From NCBI RefSeq assembly GCF_013694365.1, contig NZ_CP059275.1, positions 744,001 through 808,000 of the forward strand: DNA of 64,000 bases, in the 5' to 3' direction. A program made the position numbers and the translations under genes. Positions 1-8,647 of this stretch are shown here, in pieces. The notes below the pieces were generated by a model. It was not told the origin of the DNA. It saw nothing but the letters and a program-made list of their open reading frames with translations, and did not search any database. The DNA is from Limosilactobacillus reuteri (GTDB lineage: Bacteria; Bacillota; Bacilli; Lactobacillales; Lactobacillaceae). Within the stretch, counting starts at the first letter, position 1, and each line of letters opens with the position of its first letter.

Positions 1-223
1 CGCGCAGGTTAACGACCGTGTCAAAGCGGAGGCAACACATTTTCAATTAGTAAATAATACTAGTGATAAAACTAATTCTGATTTTTATAATTTAGCAACA
101 CTTAGCTCAGATGATATGTTTATCAGTATTTCGACAATGGGAAAATCACCCAGTGTTGCTAAAAAAATGAAAAATGAGATTAAAGAATGGGTTAGTAAGA
201 GATTTCATAAGGAGTTTGAATAA
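1..223 (+). CDS. precorrin-2 dehydrogenase, C-terminal part
   Basis: This is the end of a gene cut by the window edge; reading from base 2 gives 73 residues before the TAA. It contains NLATLSSDDMFISIST followed by MGKSPSVAKKMKNEI, the typical end of the NAD-binding domain and start of the helical domain of CysG-N/Met8/SirC-type precorrin-2 dehydrogenases. These oxidise precorrin-2 to sirohydrochlorin, the substrate of the cobaltochelatase CbiK encoded nearby. In L. reuteri such a gene sits between cbiP and the hem genes, which fits. The Rossmann fold is outside the window, so any ferrochelatase activity cannot be judged. AAGGAG near 211 looks like a ribosome binding site for the gene that natively follows it (probably hemA, not seen). 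Confidence 0.8.
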   Translation, partial: AQVNDRVKAEATHFQLVNNTSDKTNSDFYNLATLSSDDMFISISTMGKSPSVAKKMKNEIKEWVSKRFHKEFE

Positions 224-1735
224 ATGTCAGCACAGTCCATAATGTTTCAGGGAACAGCATCAGATGCCGGAAAAAGTTGGTTAGTTGCAGCTGTTTGTCG
301 AATATTATCTAATCAAGGAAAAAAAGTTGTTCCATTTAAATCACAGAACATGGCGTTGAATTCATTTATTACTGATATTGGTGATGAAATGGGACGAGCA
401 CAAGTCTATCAAGCGGAAGCAGCACGGGTAAAACCAGATGTGCGGATGAACCCAATACTGCTTAAGCCATCAACCGATAAAGATTCGCAAGTAATTGTAA
501 TGGGCAAAGTACTTGCTGACATGGATGCTGCAAGCTACTACAAGTTTAAGCCGCAATTAATTCCCCAGATAATGGAAGCATATGAAGGACTTGCAAGTGA
601 AAATGATGCGGTAATTTTAGAAGGAGCCGGCAGTCCTGCTGAAATTAATTTAAACGATAATGATATCGTTAATATGGGGATGGCCCGAATGGTTGATGCC
701 CCTGTAATTCTTGTTGCCGACATTGACAAAGGCGGCGTATTTGCTTCTATTTACGGAACCATTAAATTAATGCCGCTAGAAGATCAGCGACGGATTAAAG
801 GGATTATTATTAATAAGTTCCGGGGCGATAAAAGTTTACTTGAACCGGGGAACAAGATGATTGAAAAATTAACGGGAGTACCTGTTATTGGTGTCTTACC
901 GATGAGTGACATCGATATTGATGAGGAAGATAGTGTTTCATTAACTCGGAAGTCGCGTCAAAAAGAAGCGGGGAAAGCATTGGACGTTGCTGTGATTGAT
1001 CTTGATAAAATTTCTAATTTTACCGATGTTCATAGTCTTGAAATCCAACCGGACGTATCTGTTCGTTACGTTGTAAAAGCAGACGAATTAGGTACGCCAG
1101 ACCTTCTAATTCTCCCTGGAAGCAAGAATACAAATGAGGACCTTGCTGCTCTTAAAAAGAATGGGCTATATGAAGAAATTTTACGAGCACACCAAGATGG
1201 TAGTAAGGTGGTTGGTATTTGTGGCGGTTATCAAATCCTTGGTCGAAAACTTTATGATCCCGAAGCAATTGAATCACCAATTAAGGAACAAGCAGGTTTG
1301 GGGCTGCTTGACACGGAAACAACCTTTAACGAGCAAAAGACAACAACACAGGCCGTTGCCAAAAGAAAGAATTATACATTAAAGGGTTACGAAATTCATA
1401 TGGGGACTACTAAATTAGGCCTAAATGCAACGCCTTTCTCTGTTATTTATACGACTAACGGTCAATCAGAGTCGCGGGAAGACGGGGCGGTTAGTAGCGA
1501 TGGAACCGTAATGGGGACTTATCTTCATGGAATTTTCGATAATCCTTATTGGACGCGCCATTTTTTGAATAAGATTAGGACAAGTAAGGGTTTAGCGCCA
1601 CTTGTTAACACTAATGTTTCGATTAGCGATTATAAAGATCAGCAATATGAGAAACTTGCTCAATTATTTGAACAAAATGTTGATATGGAAAAGTTTGAAC
1701 AGATTTTGCATGATTCAACAAAAAGTAAAGGGTGA
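224..1735 (+). CDS. cbiP: cobyric acid synthase CbiP
   Basis: Glutamine-dependent amidase that converts the b, d, e and g carboxylates of adenosylcobyrinic acid a,c-diamide to amides, giving cobyric acid. An N-terminal dethiobiotin-synthase-like domain starts with the P-loop GTASDAGKS (residues 10-18) and FKSQNMALNS. A C-terminal class I glutamine amidotransferase domain carries the nucleophile Cys333 in GICGGYQILG and His435 in GTYLHGIFDN. The 503-residue length is normal for CobQ/CbiP. It is the last cbi gene of the native operon, followed there by the precorrin-2 dehydrogenase placed to its left here. Confidence 0.95.
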   Translation: MSAQSIMFQGTASDAGKSWLVAAVCRILSNQGKKVVPFKSQNMALNSFITDIGDEMGRAQVYQAEAARVKPDVRMNPILLKPSTDKDSQVIVMGKVLADMDAASYYKFKPQLIPQIMEAYEGLASENDAVILEGAGSPAEINLNDNDIVNMGMARMVDAPVILVADIDKGGVFASIYGTIKLMPLEDQRRIKGIIINKFRGDKSLLEPGNKMIEKLTGVPVIGVLPMSDIDIDEEDSVSLTRKSRQKEAGKALDVAVIDLDKISNFTDVHSLEIQPDVSVRYVVKADELGTPDLLILPGSKNTNEDLAALKKNGLYEEILRAHQDGSKVVGICGGYQILGRKLYDPEAIESPIKEQAGLGLLDTETTFNEQKTTTQAVAKRKNYTLKGYEIHMGTTKLGLNATPFSVIYTTNGQSESREDGAVSSDGTVMGTYLHGIFDNPYWTRHFLNKIRTSKGLAPLVNTNVSISDYKDQQYEKLAQLFEQNVDMEKFEQILHDSTKSKG

Positions 1736-2545
1736 ATGATTGAATTAAAACACCTTAGCTACAGTTATGACGATAGGGTAAAAATTCTCGATGATATTTC
1801 ATTAAAGATTGGTGCAGATAATCATAAAGTAATTGGCTTTATGGGTCACAATGGTGCGGGTAAATCAACCCTTTTTCTTAATTTAGTTGGTGAACTAAAG
1901 CCGACTAGCGGAGAAATATTAATTGATGGAGAACCTGTAGAATATTCCAAAAAAGGACTACGTAAACTGCGGCGGAAAATAGGAATTGTTTTTCAAAATT
2001 CAGATCAGCAAATTTTTTATTCAATTGTTAAAGACGATGTTGCTTTTGCACTGCATAATCTTAAAGTTCCTAGCGAAGAAATAAATAAACGAGTAGAAAA
2101 AGTATTAAGTGAACTTGATATTCTACCATTAAAGGAACGACCAATTCAGTATTTAAGCGGCGGTCAGAAAAAAAGAGTTGCGATTGCTGGAATGATGGTA
2201 ATTGGTTCAGAATGGATCCTGCTTGATGAGCCAACGTCCGGCCTTGATCCGGATGGTCGAATTAGAATGCAAAAACTGATTCAAAAATTAGTAAATAACG
2301 GACAGCGAATAATCTTATCAAGCCATGACATGGACTTCATGTATGAGACCTGTGACTACTTCTATTTATTAGGAAAAGGGAAGATTTTAAAGCAGGGAGA
2401 TAAGCAAACCGTCTTTGATGATGAACAATTATTGCGGGAAAATAAGCTTGACCAGCCGTGGCTAGTAAAAATTCACCAGAAACTGGGCTTGCCATTATAC
2501 GATAGTGAGCAAGAATTATTTGCGATTGAAGGAAAACATAACTGA
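1736..2545 (+). CDS. cbiO: cobalt ECF transporter ATPase CbiO
   Basis: ATP-binding subunit of the CbiMNQO energy-coupling-factor cobalt importer, acting on the cytoplasmic face of the membrane. Walker A is GHNGAGKST (residues 37-45, Lys43), the Q-loop region is VFQNSDQQIF, the ABC signature LSGGQKKR starts near residue 140, Walker B is WILLDEPTSGLD with Asp164-Glu165, and the switch histidine is in SSHDMDF. The length of 269 residues is normal. The adjoining cbiQ, cbiN and cbiM supply the membrane parts. A ribosome-binding-like GAAGGA near the 3' end probably serves cbiP in the native order. Confidence 0.94.
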   Translation: MIELKHLSYSYDDRVKILDDISLKIGADNHKVIGFMGHNGAGKSTLFLNLVGELKPTSGEILIDGEPVEYSKKGLRKLRRKIGIVFQNSDQQIFYSIVKDDVAFALHNLKVPSEEINKRVEKVLSELDILPLKERPIQYLSGGQKKRVAIAGMMVIGSEWILLDEPTSGLDPDGRIRMQKLIQKLVNNGQRIILSSHDMDFMYETCDYFYLLGKGKILKQGDKQTVFDDEQLLRENKLDQPWLVKIHQKLGLPLYDSEQELFAIEGKHN

Positions 2546-3223
2546 ATGCTGAGTATTGATAAATATGCTTATGAAAATCGAATTGTTAACTGGTCACCAA
2601 AACTTAAGGCTTTATTATGGCTTGGCGGAATTATTCTTGCTTTTCAACCAATTCAATGGCTGAAATTAGCAGTTTTGGTAGTAGTTGCAGCAATTACGAT
2701 TTATGTGACAAAGGTATCTTTTAGGCGCTATCTTAGCTGGTTTTATGCAATTATTCCCTTTGTCCTTTTAAGTATTATTGGAATTGTAGTGACGGTTTCT
2801 CCGCAACGAAGCGCGCTAATTTGGCCAATAAAATTTGGAAGCGTCTATATTGGGATGGCAAAGGTTATGATGCCAAAAGCTGGGCAAATGGCGTTGCAGT
2901 GTATGACGGCAATTGTTTGCACTTATTGGTTTGCATTAACAACACCGTTTATTCAGATTTTGCAGGTACTCAAAGCAGCGAGGTTTCCTCGTGTTATGAT
3001 TGAGGTTACGATGCTAATGTATCGCTTTATCTTTATCTTTGTTGATGCATTCGATCAAATTCATCGAGCACAAAAACTACGATTCGGATATGATTCCTTT
3101 GGACTAATGATTCATTCATCTGGTATTTTAGCGAAGATGCTTTTTGAACAAGTTATTATTAACTATGAAATGATGACAAAAGCATTAGATGCTAAATTAT
3201 ATGATGGAGAATTTTATATCTAG
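2546..3223 (+). CDS. cbiQ: cobalt ECF transporter T-component CbiQ
   Basis: Membrane coupling subunit of the CbiMNQO cobalt importer. It links substrate capture by CbiM/CbiN to ATP hydrolysis by CbiO. Several hydrophobic segments (about residues 24-52, 62-85, 116-130) precede a charged loop containing AARFPRVMIEVTMLMYRF and RAQKLRFGYD, which matches the coupling helices of EcfT/CbiQ proteins. The length of 225 residues is typical. Identification rests on both the sequence and its place between cbiO and cbiN. Confidence 0.9.
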   Translation: MLSIDKYAYENRIVNWSPKLKALLWLGGIILAFQPIQWLKLAVLVVVAAITIYVTKVSFRRYLSWFYAIIPFVLLSIIGIVVTVSPQRSALIWPIKFGSVYIGMAKVMMPKAGQMALQCMTAIVCTYWFALTTPFIQILQVLKAARFPRVMIEVTMLMYRFIFIFVDAFDQIHRAQKLRFGYDSFGLMIHSSGILAKMLFEQVIINYEMMTKALDAKLYDGEFYI

Positions 3224-3547
3224 ATGAAGAAGCGAACAAAGACTAACATCATCTTATTGATCTGTGTTATATTGCTGGTTCTGATTCCATTTATTTTTGT
3301 TAAGGGTGAGTACGGAGGTAGTGATGACCAAGGGACTGAACAAATAAAGAAGTTTGATCCCCATTATAAGGTGTGGGCACAACCCGTTTGGACACCACCA
3401 TCGGGCGAGATTGAAAGCCTCCTTTTTACCGTTCAAGGTTCTTTAGGGACAGGAGTTATTTGTTACTTTATTGGTGTAGCGCATGGCAAGAAAAAAGCGA
3501 GAGAAAATTCTAAGAATAATGGGAAGCAACAAGTCACAGGTAAGTAA
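3224..3547 (+). CDS. cbiN: cobalt transport protein CbiN
   Basis: Small accessory subunit of the CbiMNQO cobalt importer. The 107-residue protein has an N-terminal membrane helix (about residues 8-27), an extracytoplasmic loop with EYGGSDDQGTEQI and a second hydrophobic segment (about 68-88), followed by a basic tail. GGSDDQ-type loops are characteristic of CbiN, which helps load metal into CbiM. In the native order it follows cbiM: cbiM ends in ATGA with AAGGAG upstream, and this gene begins ATGA, so the two very likely overlap by four bases in the chromosome. Confidence 0.9.
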   Translation: MKKRTKTNIILLICVILLVLIPFIFVKGEYGGSDDQGTEQIKKFDPHYKVWAQPVWTPPSGEIESLLFTVQGSLGTGVICYFIGVAHGKKKARENSKNNGKQQVTGK

Positions 3548-4291
3548 ATGGGAGCATTGAAAAAATATCGGAAATTTATGTTATTTTTAGCAATTGGTTT
3601 TATTTATACCCTTGCTTATCCGATGACAGCTCACGCAATGCATATCATGGAAGGAATGCTGCCGCCTAAGTGGTGTATTTTCTGGTTTGTTGTATCCGCA
3701 CCATTCTTCATTTATGGATTATATCGAATGCACAAGATCGTCAATTCAGATATTCCTAATGCTAAGGTTATGTTAGCGCTTTGTGGAGCTTTTGTTTTTG
3801 TTCTCTCGTCATTAAAACTGCCGTCAGTTACTGGTTCATGTTCTCACCCGACAGGTGTTGGGTTAGGAACAGTAATGTTTGGCCCAGGTGTTATGTCTGT
3901 TTTGGGTGTTATTGTGCTATTATTCCAGGCTTTATTGTTAGCTCATGGTGGATTAACTACTCTTGGAGCTAATGAATTTTCGATGACCATTGTTGGACCA
4001 ATAGTTGGGTATGCTGTTTGGAAACTTTGTCGAGCAATGAAGGTTAGACGGTCTATATCATTATTCCTTTGTGCAATGTTTGCGGATTGGTCAACATATG
4101 TAACAACTGCCTTTCAATTAGCAATTGTTTTTCCAGATCCAAACGGTGGTGTTGGAGCAGCACTTGTCAAGTTCCTCGGAATTTATGCCGTAACACAAAT
4201 TCCATTAGCGATTGCTGAAGGCTTATTAACGGTTATTGTTTACAACTTAGTAATCAGTAATGATCTTTGGAAGGAGTCGGCTTTACAATGA
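3548..4291 (+). CDS. cbiM: cobalt ECF transporter S-component CbiM
   Basis: Substrate-binding membrane subunit of the cobalt importer. In this family the mature N-terminus MHIMEG, with its second-position histidine, forms the metal site. Here MHIMEGMLPPKWC comes after a 30-residue hydrophobic leader ending in TAHA, which looks like a cleavable signal peptide that would expose that N-terminus. About six further membrane segments follow, with a SVTGSCSHPTGVGLG motif near residues 94-108 that is conserved in the family. The 3' end has AAGGAG before the stop, a ribosome binding site for the native next gene, cbiN. Confidence 0.94.
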   Translation: MGALKKYRKFMLFLAIGFIYTLAYPMTAHAMHIMEGMLPPKWCIFWFVVSAPFFIYGLYRMHKIVNSDIPNAKVMLALCGAFVFVLSSLKLPSVTGSCSHPTGVGLGTVMFGPGVMSVLGVIVLLFQALLLAHGGLTTLGANEFSMTIVGPIVGYAVWKLCRAMKVRRSISLFLCAMFADWSTYVTTAFQLAIVFPDPNGGVGAALVKFLGIYAVTQIPLAIAEGLLTVIVYNLVISNDLWKESALQ

Positions 4292-4990
4292 GTGGCAAGT
4301 TTTTATGGAATTGGTGTTGGTCCTGGAGATAGTGAATTATTGACTGTTAAAGCAATCAATACGATCAAGAATTTAGATGTTTTGTATGTACCGCAAGCGC
4401 ATAAGGGAAGTAAAAGTGTTGCAGAAAGAATTGCAACCCCATATCTGCCAGCAACATTAGCAATAAAGAAGCGCCATTTTCCAATGGTAAAAGATTGGGA
4501 TACTAAGATGGAGAGTTGGCGTAAGATTGCGGATGAAATTAAAGATGATGTGCAACAAGGAAACAATGTTGGTTTCCTTACACTAGGGGATCCATCCGTT
4601 TACAGTACTTTTAGTTACCTTGCCGACATATTGATACCAGTCATTGATGTTCAAACAATCGCTGGAATTTCATCATTTAGCCAAATTGCAGCTAGCTTAT
4701 CAATTCCATTAATGCTGGATGAGGAATCGCTAGAAGTGGTCCCTGCAACGGCCGATAAGGAAAAGTTAGCAAAGGTAATTGACCTAAATGATAATGTTGT
4801 CATTATGAAAATTGCCACTAATTTTAAGAAAGTTTATCAAATCCTCAAAGAAAGAAAGTTATTAGATAAAACCGTTATTGTCGAAAATGCATCAATGGCT
4901 AATCAAAGGGTGCAACGGTTAACAGAATATTCAGCAGACGACCAGCTACCGTATTTTTCAACCGCGTTATTAAAGAAAAAAGAGGCATAA
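4292..4990 (+). CDS. cbiL: cobalt-factor II C20-methyltransferase CbiL
   Basis: SAM-dependent methyltransferase that adds the C20 methyl group to cobalt-factor II in the anaerobic pathway. It has the class III methyltransferase (tetrapyrrole methylase) pattern: GIGVGPGDSELLTVKA near the N-terminus, VGFLTLGDPSVYSTFSYL for the SAM and substrate loop, and TIAGISSFSQIAA. The length of 232 residues is normal. The start codon is GTG; no ribosome binding site precedes it here because the native upstream gene, cbiK (with GAGAGGGG at its 3' end), stands on the other side. Confidence 0.93.
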   Translation: MASFYGIGVGPGDSELLTVKAINTIKNLDVLYVPQAHKGSKSVAERIATPYLPATLAIKKRHFPMVKDWDTKMESWRKIADEIKDDVQQGNNVGFLTLGDPSVYSTFSYLADILIPVIDVQTIAGISSFSQIAASLSIPLMLDEESLEVVPATADKEKLAKVIDLNDNVVIMKIATNFKKVYQILKERKLLDKTVIVENASMANQRVQRLTEYSADDQLPYFSTALLKKKEA

Positions 4991-5767
4991 GTGAATAAAA
5001 AAGCAATATTAGCAGTAAGCTTCGGGACAACATATCCGGAAACCCGTGAAAAAACAATTGGAGCTACGGAAAAGAAAATTAGTAAAGAGTTTCCTGATTA
5101 TGATGTATTCCGCGCTTTTACATCAACGATTGTTCGGAAACGTATCTATAAAAATGAAGGAATCAAAGTTGATAGTATCCAAGAAGCATTAGATAAATTA
5201 AGAGCGCAGGGTTATGAAGAAGTTTACTTGCAATCTTTGCATATTATTCCGGGAATTGAATACCAATTAGTCCAAAATGCTATCGATGGTTATTCACCAC
5301 AATTTAAGAAACTTGTTGCTACTCCGCCATTGCTTGACAAATTTGCGGACTATGAACAGCTGGTTAATTTTTTGAAGAAGCAAAGCGCGTATTTACCATC
5401 TGGAAAAGCTATTTTATGGATGGGACATGGAACAGCTCATAGTGCCTTTACAACTTATGCTTGCTTAGACCACATGCTTGCAGGAACAAAAAGCTATGTT
5501 GGGGCTGTCGAAAGCTATCCTGATGTTCATGATGAAATTAAGCGGCTAAAACACGCAAAGGTTGAGAAAGTATATATGCAGCCATTGATGATGGTGGCAG
5601 GAAATCACGCCCATAATGATATGGCATCAGATCAGCCGAACTCTTGGAAGACGGTCCTAAAAGAAAATGACATTGTTGGTCATCCTGTATTAAAGGGATT
5701 GGGTGAGTATGAAGAAATTCAAGAAATGTTTATTGCTAAATTACGAACGACAATTGAGAGGGGATGA
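4991..5767 (+). CDS. cbiK: sirohydrochlorin cobaltochelatase CbiK
   Basis: Inserts Co2+ into sirohydrochlorin, the metal-first step of anaerobic cobalamin synthesis. The N-terminus AILAVSFGTTYPETREKTIG and the later WMGHGTAHSAFTTYACL and QPLMMVAGNHAHNDM contain the histidines expected for metal handling in the CbiK family. The length of 258 residues fits the CbiK type rather than the shorter CbiX type. Its GTG start is supported by position 7155-7162 at the end of cobA-hemD, where the same eight bases follow an AAGGAGGAG ribosome binding site. Confidence 0.94.
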   Translation: MNKKAILAVSFGTTYPETREKTIGATEKKISKEFPDYDVFRAFTSTIVRKRIYKNEGIKVDSIQEALDKLRAQGYEEVYLQSLHIIPGIEYQLVQNAIDGYSPQFKKLVATPPLLDKFADYEQLVNFLKKQSAYLPSGKAILWMGHGTAHSAFTTYACLDHMLAGTKSYVGAVESYPDVHDEIKRLKHAKVEKVYMQPLMMVAGNHAHNDMASDQPNSWKTVLKENDIVGHPVLKGLGEYEEIQEMFIAKLRTTIERG

Positions 5768-7162
5768 ATGAGTGGTAGAGTAACGCTCCTCGGTGCAGGT
5801 CCTGGGAATCCTGAACTATTAACATTAATAGGTAAACGGCGGCTGGGAGAGGCTGACGTAGTATTATATGATCGGTTAATTGATCCATCATTATTATCAT
5901 TTACAAATGATGATGCGGCCCTAGTTGATGTTGGGAAAATGCCTCTGCGCCATAAAGTGAAGCAGTCCCAAATCAATGAGATGTTAGTTGATTATGCAAA
6001 CTCAGGGAAAAAAGTGGTTCGGTTAAAAGCTGGCGACCCATATGTCTTTGGTCGTGGTGGCGAAGAGGCTCAGATACTACAACAGCAGGGAATTAATTTT
6101 GAAATTATTCCTGGAATTACTAGTGCTATTGCTGGGTTAGCGGCTGCTGGGATTCCGATTACCCATCGTGATTTTGCGTCGAGCTTCCACGTGATTACGG
6201 GACATCATAAAAAGGATGGGCAGCAACTCGACTGGGAAAACATCGCTAACCAAGAAGGAACGATTGTTTTCTTGATGGGGATGGCGCAACTGCCTAATAT
6301 ATGTCATCAATTGATAGCACATGGAAAAGCGATGGAAACCCCTGTTGCAATTATTCAGTGGGCAACACAATGGCGACAAAAAATGGTCAGTGGTAACCTT
6401 TCAAACATTGTGGAATTGGTGAATAAAAACGGGTTATCATCACCAGCACTAATAGTAGTAGGGAATGTTGTTAAGCTTAGTAAGCAGTTGAATGTTGCTA
6501 AGCCGCTTGCAGGAATCCATGTATTAGTACCATATAGTAAGAGGCAGCGATTATTTAACTGCTTGGAAGATTTAGGCGCAACTGCGGACTTTTATCAGCG
6601 ATCAATAGTGGAATCCGTCCCAGCTAAGTTACCTGTTCTTGATTCATATTCGTCAATCCTATTTGATGATTATCTTGCTTATAAAGAATTTATTAAATTA
6701 CTTACAGCAAGCAAAAAAGATATTCGCGCATTGGTAGGTAAAAAGATTCTTGCAGGTAATCAAAGTGTTGCCAAACATCTTGCAACACAGGGGTTGTTAG
6801 TAGATGAAGTTGTTACAACGACCAAACTTTCTGATGATGTACTTGAAGTTGGCGGTCAAAATTCGTCTTATTCACATAAAGAATTTCTTAGTCTCTACCA
6901 ACGAAAAGAACAAACACATGAGTTGCCGTTTGACCTTGCAGAATTTAATGCAGTGATTTTCCCTAGCACTGCTAGTCTACGGGATTTTAAGAGTACGTTA
7001 AATGAAGAGCAGTTTAAGCAATTAAAGGACCTAACAGCCTTTGTGATGGGACAATCCATTTATGATCTTGCAACGCAGAATGGTTTTAAAAAAGTAATCA
7101 ATTGTCAGCCAAATATCAAAGCAACAATTGAGCAGGTAAAGGAGGAGTTAGCAAGTGAATAA
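5768..7162 (+). CDS. cobA-hemD: fused uroporphyrinogen-III methyltransferase / uroporphyrinogen-III synthase
   Basis: Two-domain enzyme. Residues about 1-240 are a uroporphyrinogen-III C-methyltransferase (CobA/SumT): GAGPGNPELLTLIGKRRL, VVRLKAGDPYVFGRGGEEAQ, GITSAIAGLAAAGIPITHRD. It makes precorrin-2. The remaining 220 residues resemble a divergent uroporphyrinogen-III synthase (HemD): VLVPYSKRQRLFNCLEDLGA, then VIFPSTASLRDF and ATIEQVKEELASE at the end. HemD domains diverge strongly, so the second half is the less certain call. The fusion is known from other Firmicutes. AAGGAGGAG near the stop is the native ribosome binding site of cbiK. Confidence 0.9.
   Translation: MSGRVTLLGAGPGNPELLTLIGKRRLGEADVVLYDRLIDPSLLSFTNDDAALVDVGKMPLRHKVKQSQINEMLVDYANSGKKVVRLKAGDPYVFGRGGEEAQILQQQGINFEIIPGITSAIAGLAAAGIPITHRDFASSFHVITGHHKKDGQQLDWENIANQEGTIVFLMGMAQLPNICHQLIAHGKAMETPVAIIQWATQWRQKMVSGNLSNIVELVNKNGLSSPALIVVGNVVKLSKQLNVAKPLAGIHVLVPYSKRQRLFNCLEDLGATADFYQRSIVESVPAKLPVLDSYSSILFDDYLAYKEFIKLLTASKKDIRALVGKKILAGNQSVAKHLATQGLLVDEVVTTTKLSDDVLEVGGQNSSYSHKEFLSLYQRKEQTHELPFDLAEFNAVIFPSTASLRDFKSTLNEEQFKQLKDLTAFVMGQSIYDLATQNGFKKVINCQPNIKATIEQVKEELASE
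7155..7162 (+). other. duplicated gene overlap: end of cobA-hemD equals start of cbiK
   Basis: The last eight bases of cobA-hemD (GTGAATAA) are identical to the first eight bases of cbiK at 4991-4998, and AAGGAGGAG stands about seven bases before them. This is how an overlapping gene pair cobA-hemD then cbiK would look in a chromosome. In this window the shared bases occur twice and cbiK lies on the wrong side. Confidence 0.85.
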
Positions 7163-7921
7163 ATGATTCTTTTATTGGGTGGAACTACAGAAAGCTTAGC
7201 CGTTGCGGATGAATTGACTAAACATAAGGTTCCGTTTGTCTTATCGGTTATTAGTGATTATGGTGCGGAACTGGCCCGCCGTCATGCTAAAAACATTGTT
7301 GAAACAACATTTACTGATGAAAGTCTGTTAAGTTTTTGCCACGATAACCAAATCAGCTTCATTCTTGACGCTACTCATCCTTTTGCCCGAGTCATTTCAC
7401 AACTAGCAATGGACAAGGCAAATGAACTCCAAATACCTTATTTGCGTTATGAACGCCAGAATATTTACAGCAAAAACGCCAAATTAAAAATGGTGGACTC
7501 ATTAGAAGAAGCTTGTGAGTATTTAAGGACGGTAAAGGGGAACGTTTACTTATCAACTGGAAGTAAAACGGCACCGGAATATGCGGAAAAATTGGGCGTT
7601 GACCGATTACACGTCAGGGTCTTACCAACAACCCGCGTAATGGAGAATTTAACTGCAGCGGGGTTTATTGCATCTCAAATTGACGCGATTCAAGGCCCCT
7701 TTACAGTAGCATTAAATTATGAATTATTTAAGCGTGCCAATTCAGTTGTGGTTGTTACAAAAGAAAGCGGGCGCCAAGGCGGAATTCAGGAAAAAATTGC
7801 CGCATGTGAACAATTACAAATTCCGTGTATTATTATTCGTCGACCGCAATTAAATTATCCTGCGGTAGTTGCTGATTTGAGCGAGCTAAAAGAGTATTTG
7901 GAGGAAAATTATGAGTGGTAG
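7163..7921 (+). CDS. cbiJ: cobalt-precorrin-6A reductase CbiJ
   Basis: NAD(P)H-dependent reductase of the corrin ring in the anaerobic route. Family features are ILLLGGTTESLAVADELTKH at the N-terminus, FILDATHPFARVISQLAM, YLRYERQ, STGSKTAPEY, RVLPTTRVMEN and VTKESGRQGGIQEKIAACEQ. The length of 252 residues is normal for CbiJ/CobK. Its last eleven bases (7911-7921), preceded by GGAGG at 7900-7904, repeat the first eleven bases of cobA-hemD, showing that cobA-hemD follows it in the native operon. Confidence 0.93.
   Translation: MILLLGGTTESLAVADELTKHKVPFVLSVISDYGAELARRHAKNIVETTFTDESLLSFCHDNQISFILDATHPFARVISQLAMDKANELQIPYLRYERQNIYSKNAKLKMVDSLEEACEYLRTVKGNVYLSTGSKTAPEYAEKLGVDRLHVRVLPTTRVMENLTAAGFIASQIDAIQGPFTVALNYELFKRANSVVVVTKESGRQGGIQEKIAACEQLQIPCIIIRRPQLNYPAVVADLSELKEYLEENYEW
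7911..7921 (+). other. duplicated gene overlap: end of cbiJ equals start of cobA-hemD
   Basis: The eleven bases ATGAGTGGTAG occur here and at 5768-5778. Here they follow GGAGG (7900-7904) at a spacing proper for translation initiation. At 5768 no ribosome binding site at normal spacing from the native upstream gene is present. This indicates a native overlap of cbiJ with cobA-hemD. Confidence 0.85.
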
Positions 7922-8647
7922 ATGTTATATGTAGTTGGATTAGGACCAGGATCAAAAGAGTTGATGACAGAAGAAGCACGCCAGGTAATTGAAAATACTC
8001 ATACGATTGTCGGTTATGCTACTTATGTTCGTTTGATTGAGGACATGATTGAAGGCAAGGAGTTAGTTGTTACTGGAATGCGTGGCGAGATTGAACGGTG
8101 TAAAAAAGCGCTTGAAATTGCAGCAACAGGAAAGGATGTTGCGATTATTTCAAGTGGTGATGCCGGTATTTATGGGATGGCAGGACTAGTTCTTGAATTA
8201 GCAGGCAAGATGGATACCCATATCGATGTCAAAGTGATTCCTGGTGTAACTGCAAGTATTGCAGCAGCAGCGCATCTTGGCGCACCATTGATGAATGATT
8301 TTTGTCACATTAGTTTGAGTGACCTAATGACACCGTGGGATGTAATTACAGAACGAGTCGATGCAGCAGCTAAGGCTGATTTTGTAATTTGTCTTTATAA
8401 TCCACGTAGTAAAGGTCGTCCACACCATCTTCGTAAGGCTTTAGATATTATTCTCAAGTATAAGTCGCCTGATACTGTCGTTGGAATTGGTAAAGATGTT
8501 GCTCGGCCAAAAGAGATTGATAAGGTTACAACGATTAAAGATCTTGATGAAACTGAAATTAATATGACTTCAATTGTCATCGTTGGTAATAAAAATACAT
8601 ATGTTGAAGATGGCAGAATGATTACTCCACGAGGTTATACCTTATGA
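7922..8647 (+). CDS. cbiH: cobalt-precorrin-3 C17-methyltransferase CbiH
   Basis: SAM-dependent methyltransferase that methylates C17 with ring contraction in the anaerobic pathway. It has the tetrapyrrole methylase pattern YVVGLGPGSKELMTEEAR, VAIISSGDAGIYGMAGLVLE and VIPGVTASIAAAAHLGAPL, plus the C-terminal FVICLYNPRSKGRPHHLRKA typical of CobJ/CbiH. The length of 241 residues fits an unfused CbiH. The gene ends ATGA and cbiJ begins ATGA, consistent with a four-base native overlap. Confidence 0.94.
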   Translation: MLYVVGLGPGSKELMTEEARQVIENTHTIVGYATYVRLIEDMIEGKELVVTGMRGEIERCKKALEIAATGKDVAIISSGDAGIYGMAGLVLELAGKMDTHIDVKVIPGVTASIAAAAHLGAPLMNDFCHISLSDLMTPWDVITERVDAAAKADFVICLYNPRSKGRPHHLRKALDIILKYKSPDTVVGIGKDVARPKEIDKVTTIKDLDETEINMTSIVIVGNKNTYVEDGRMITPRGYTL

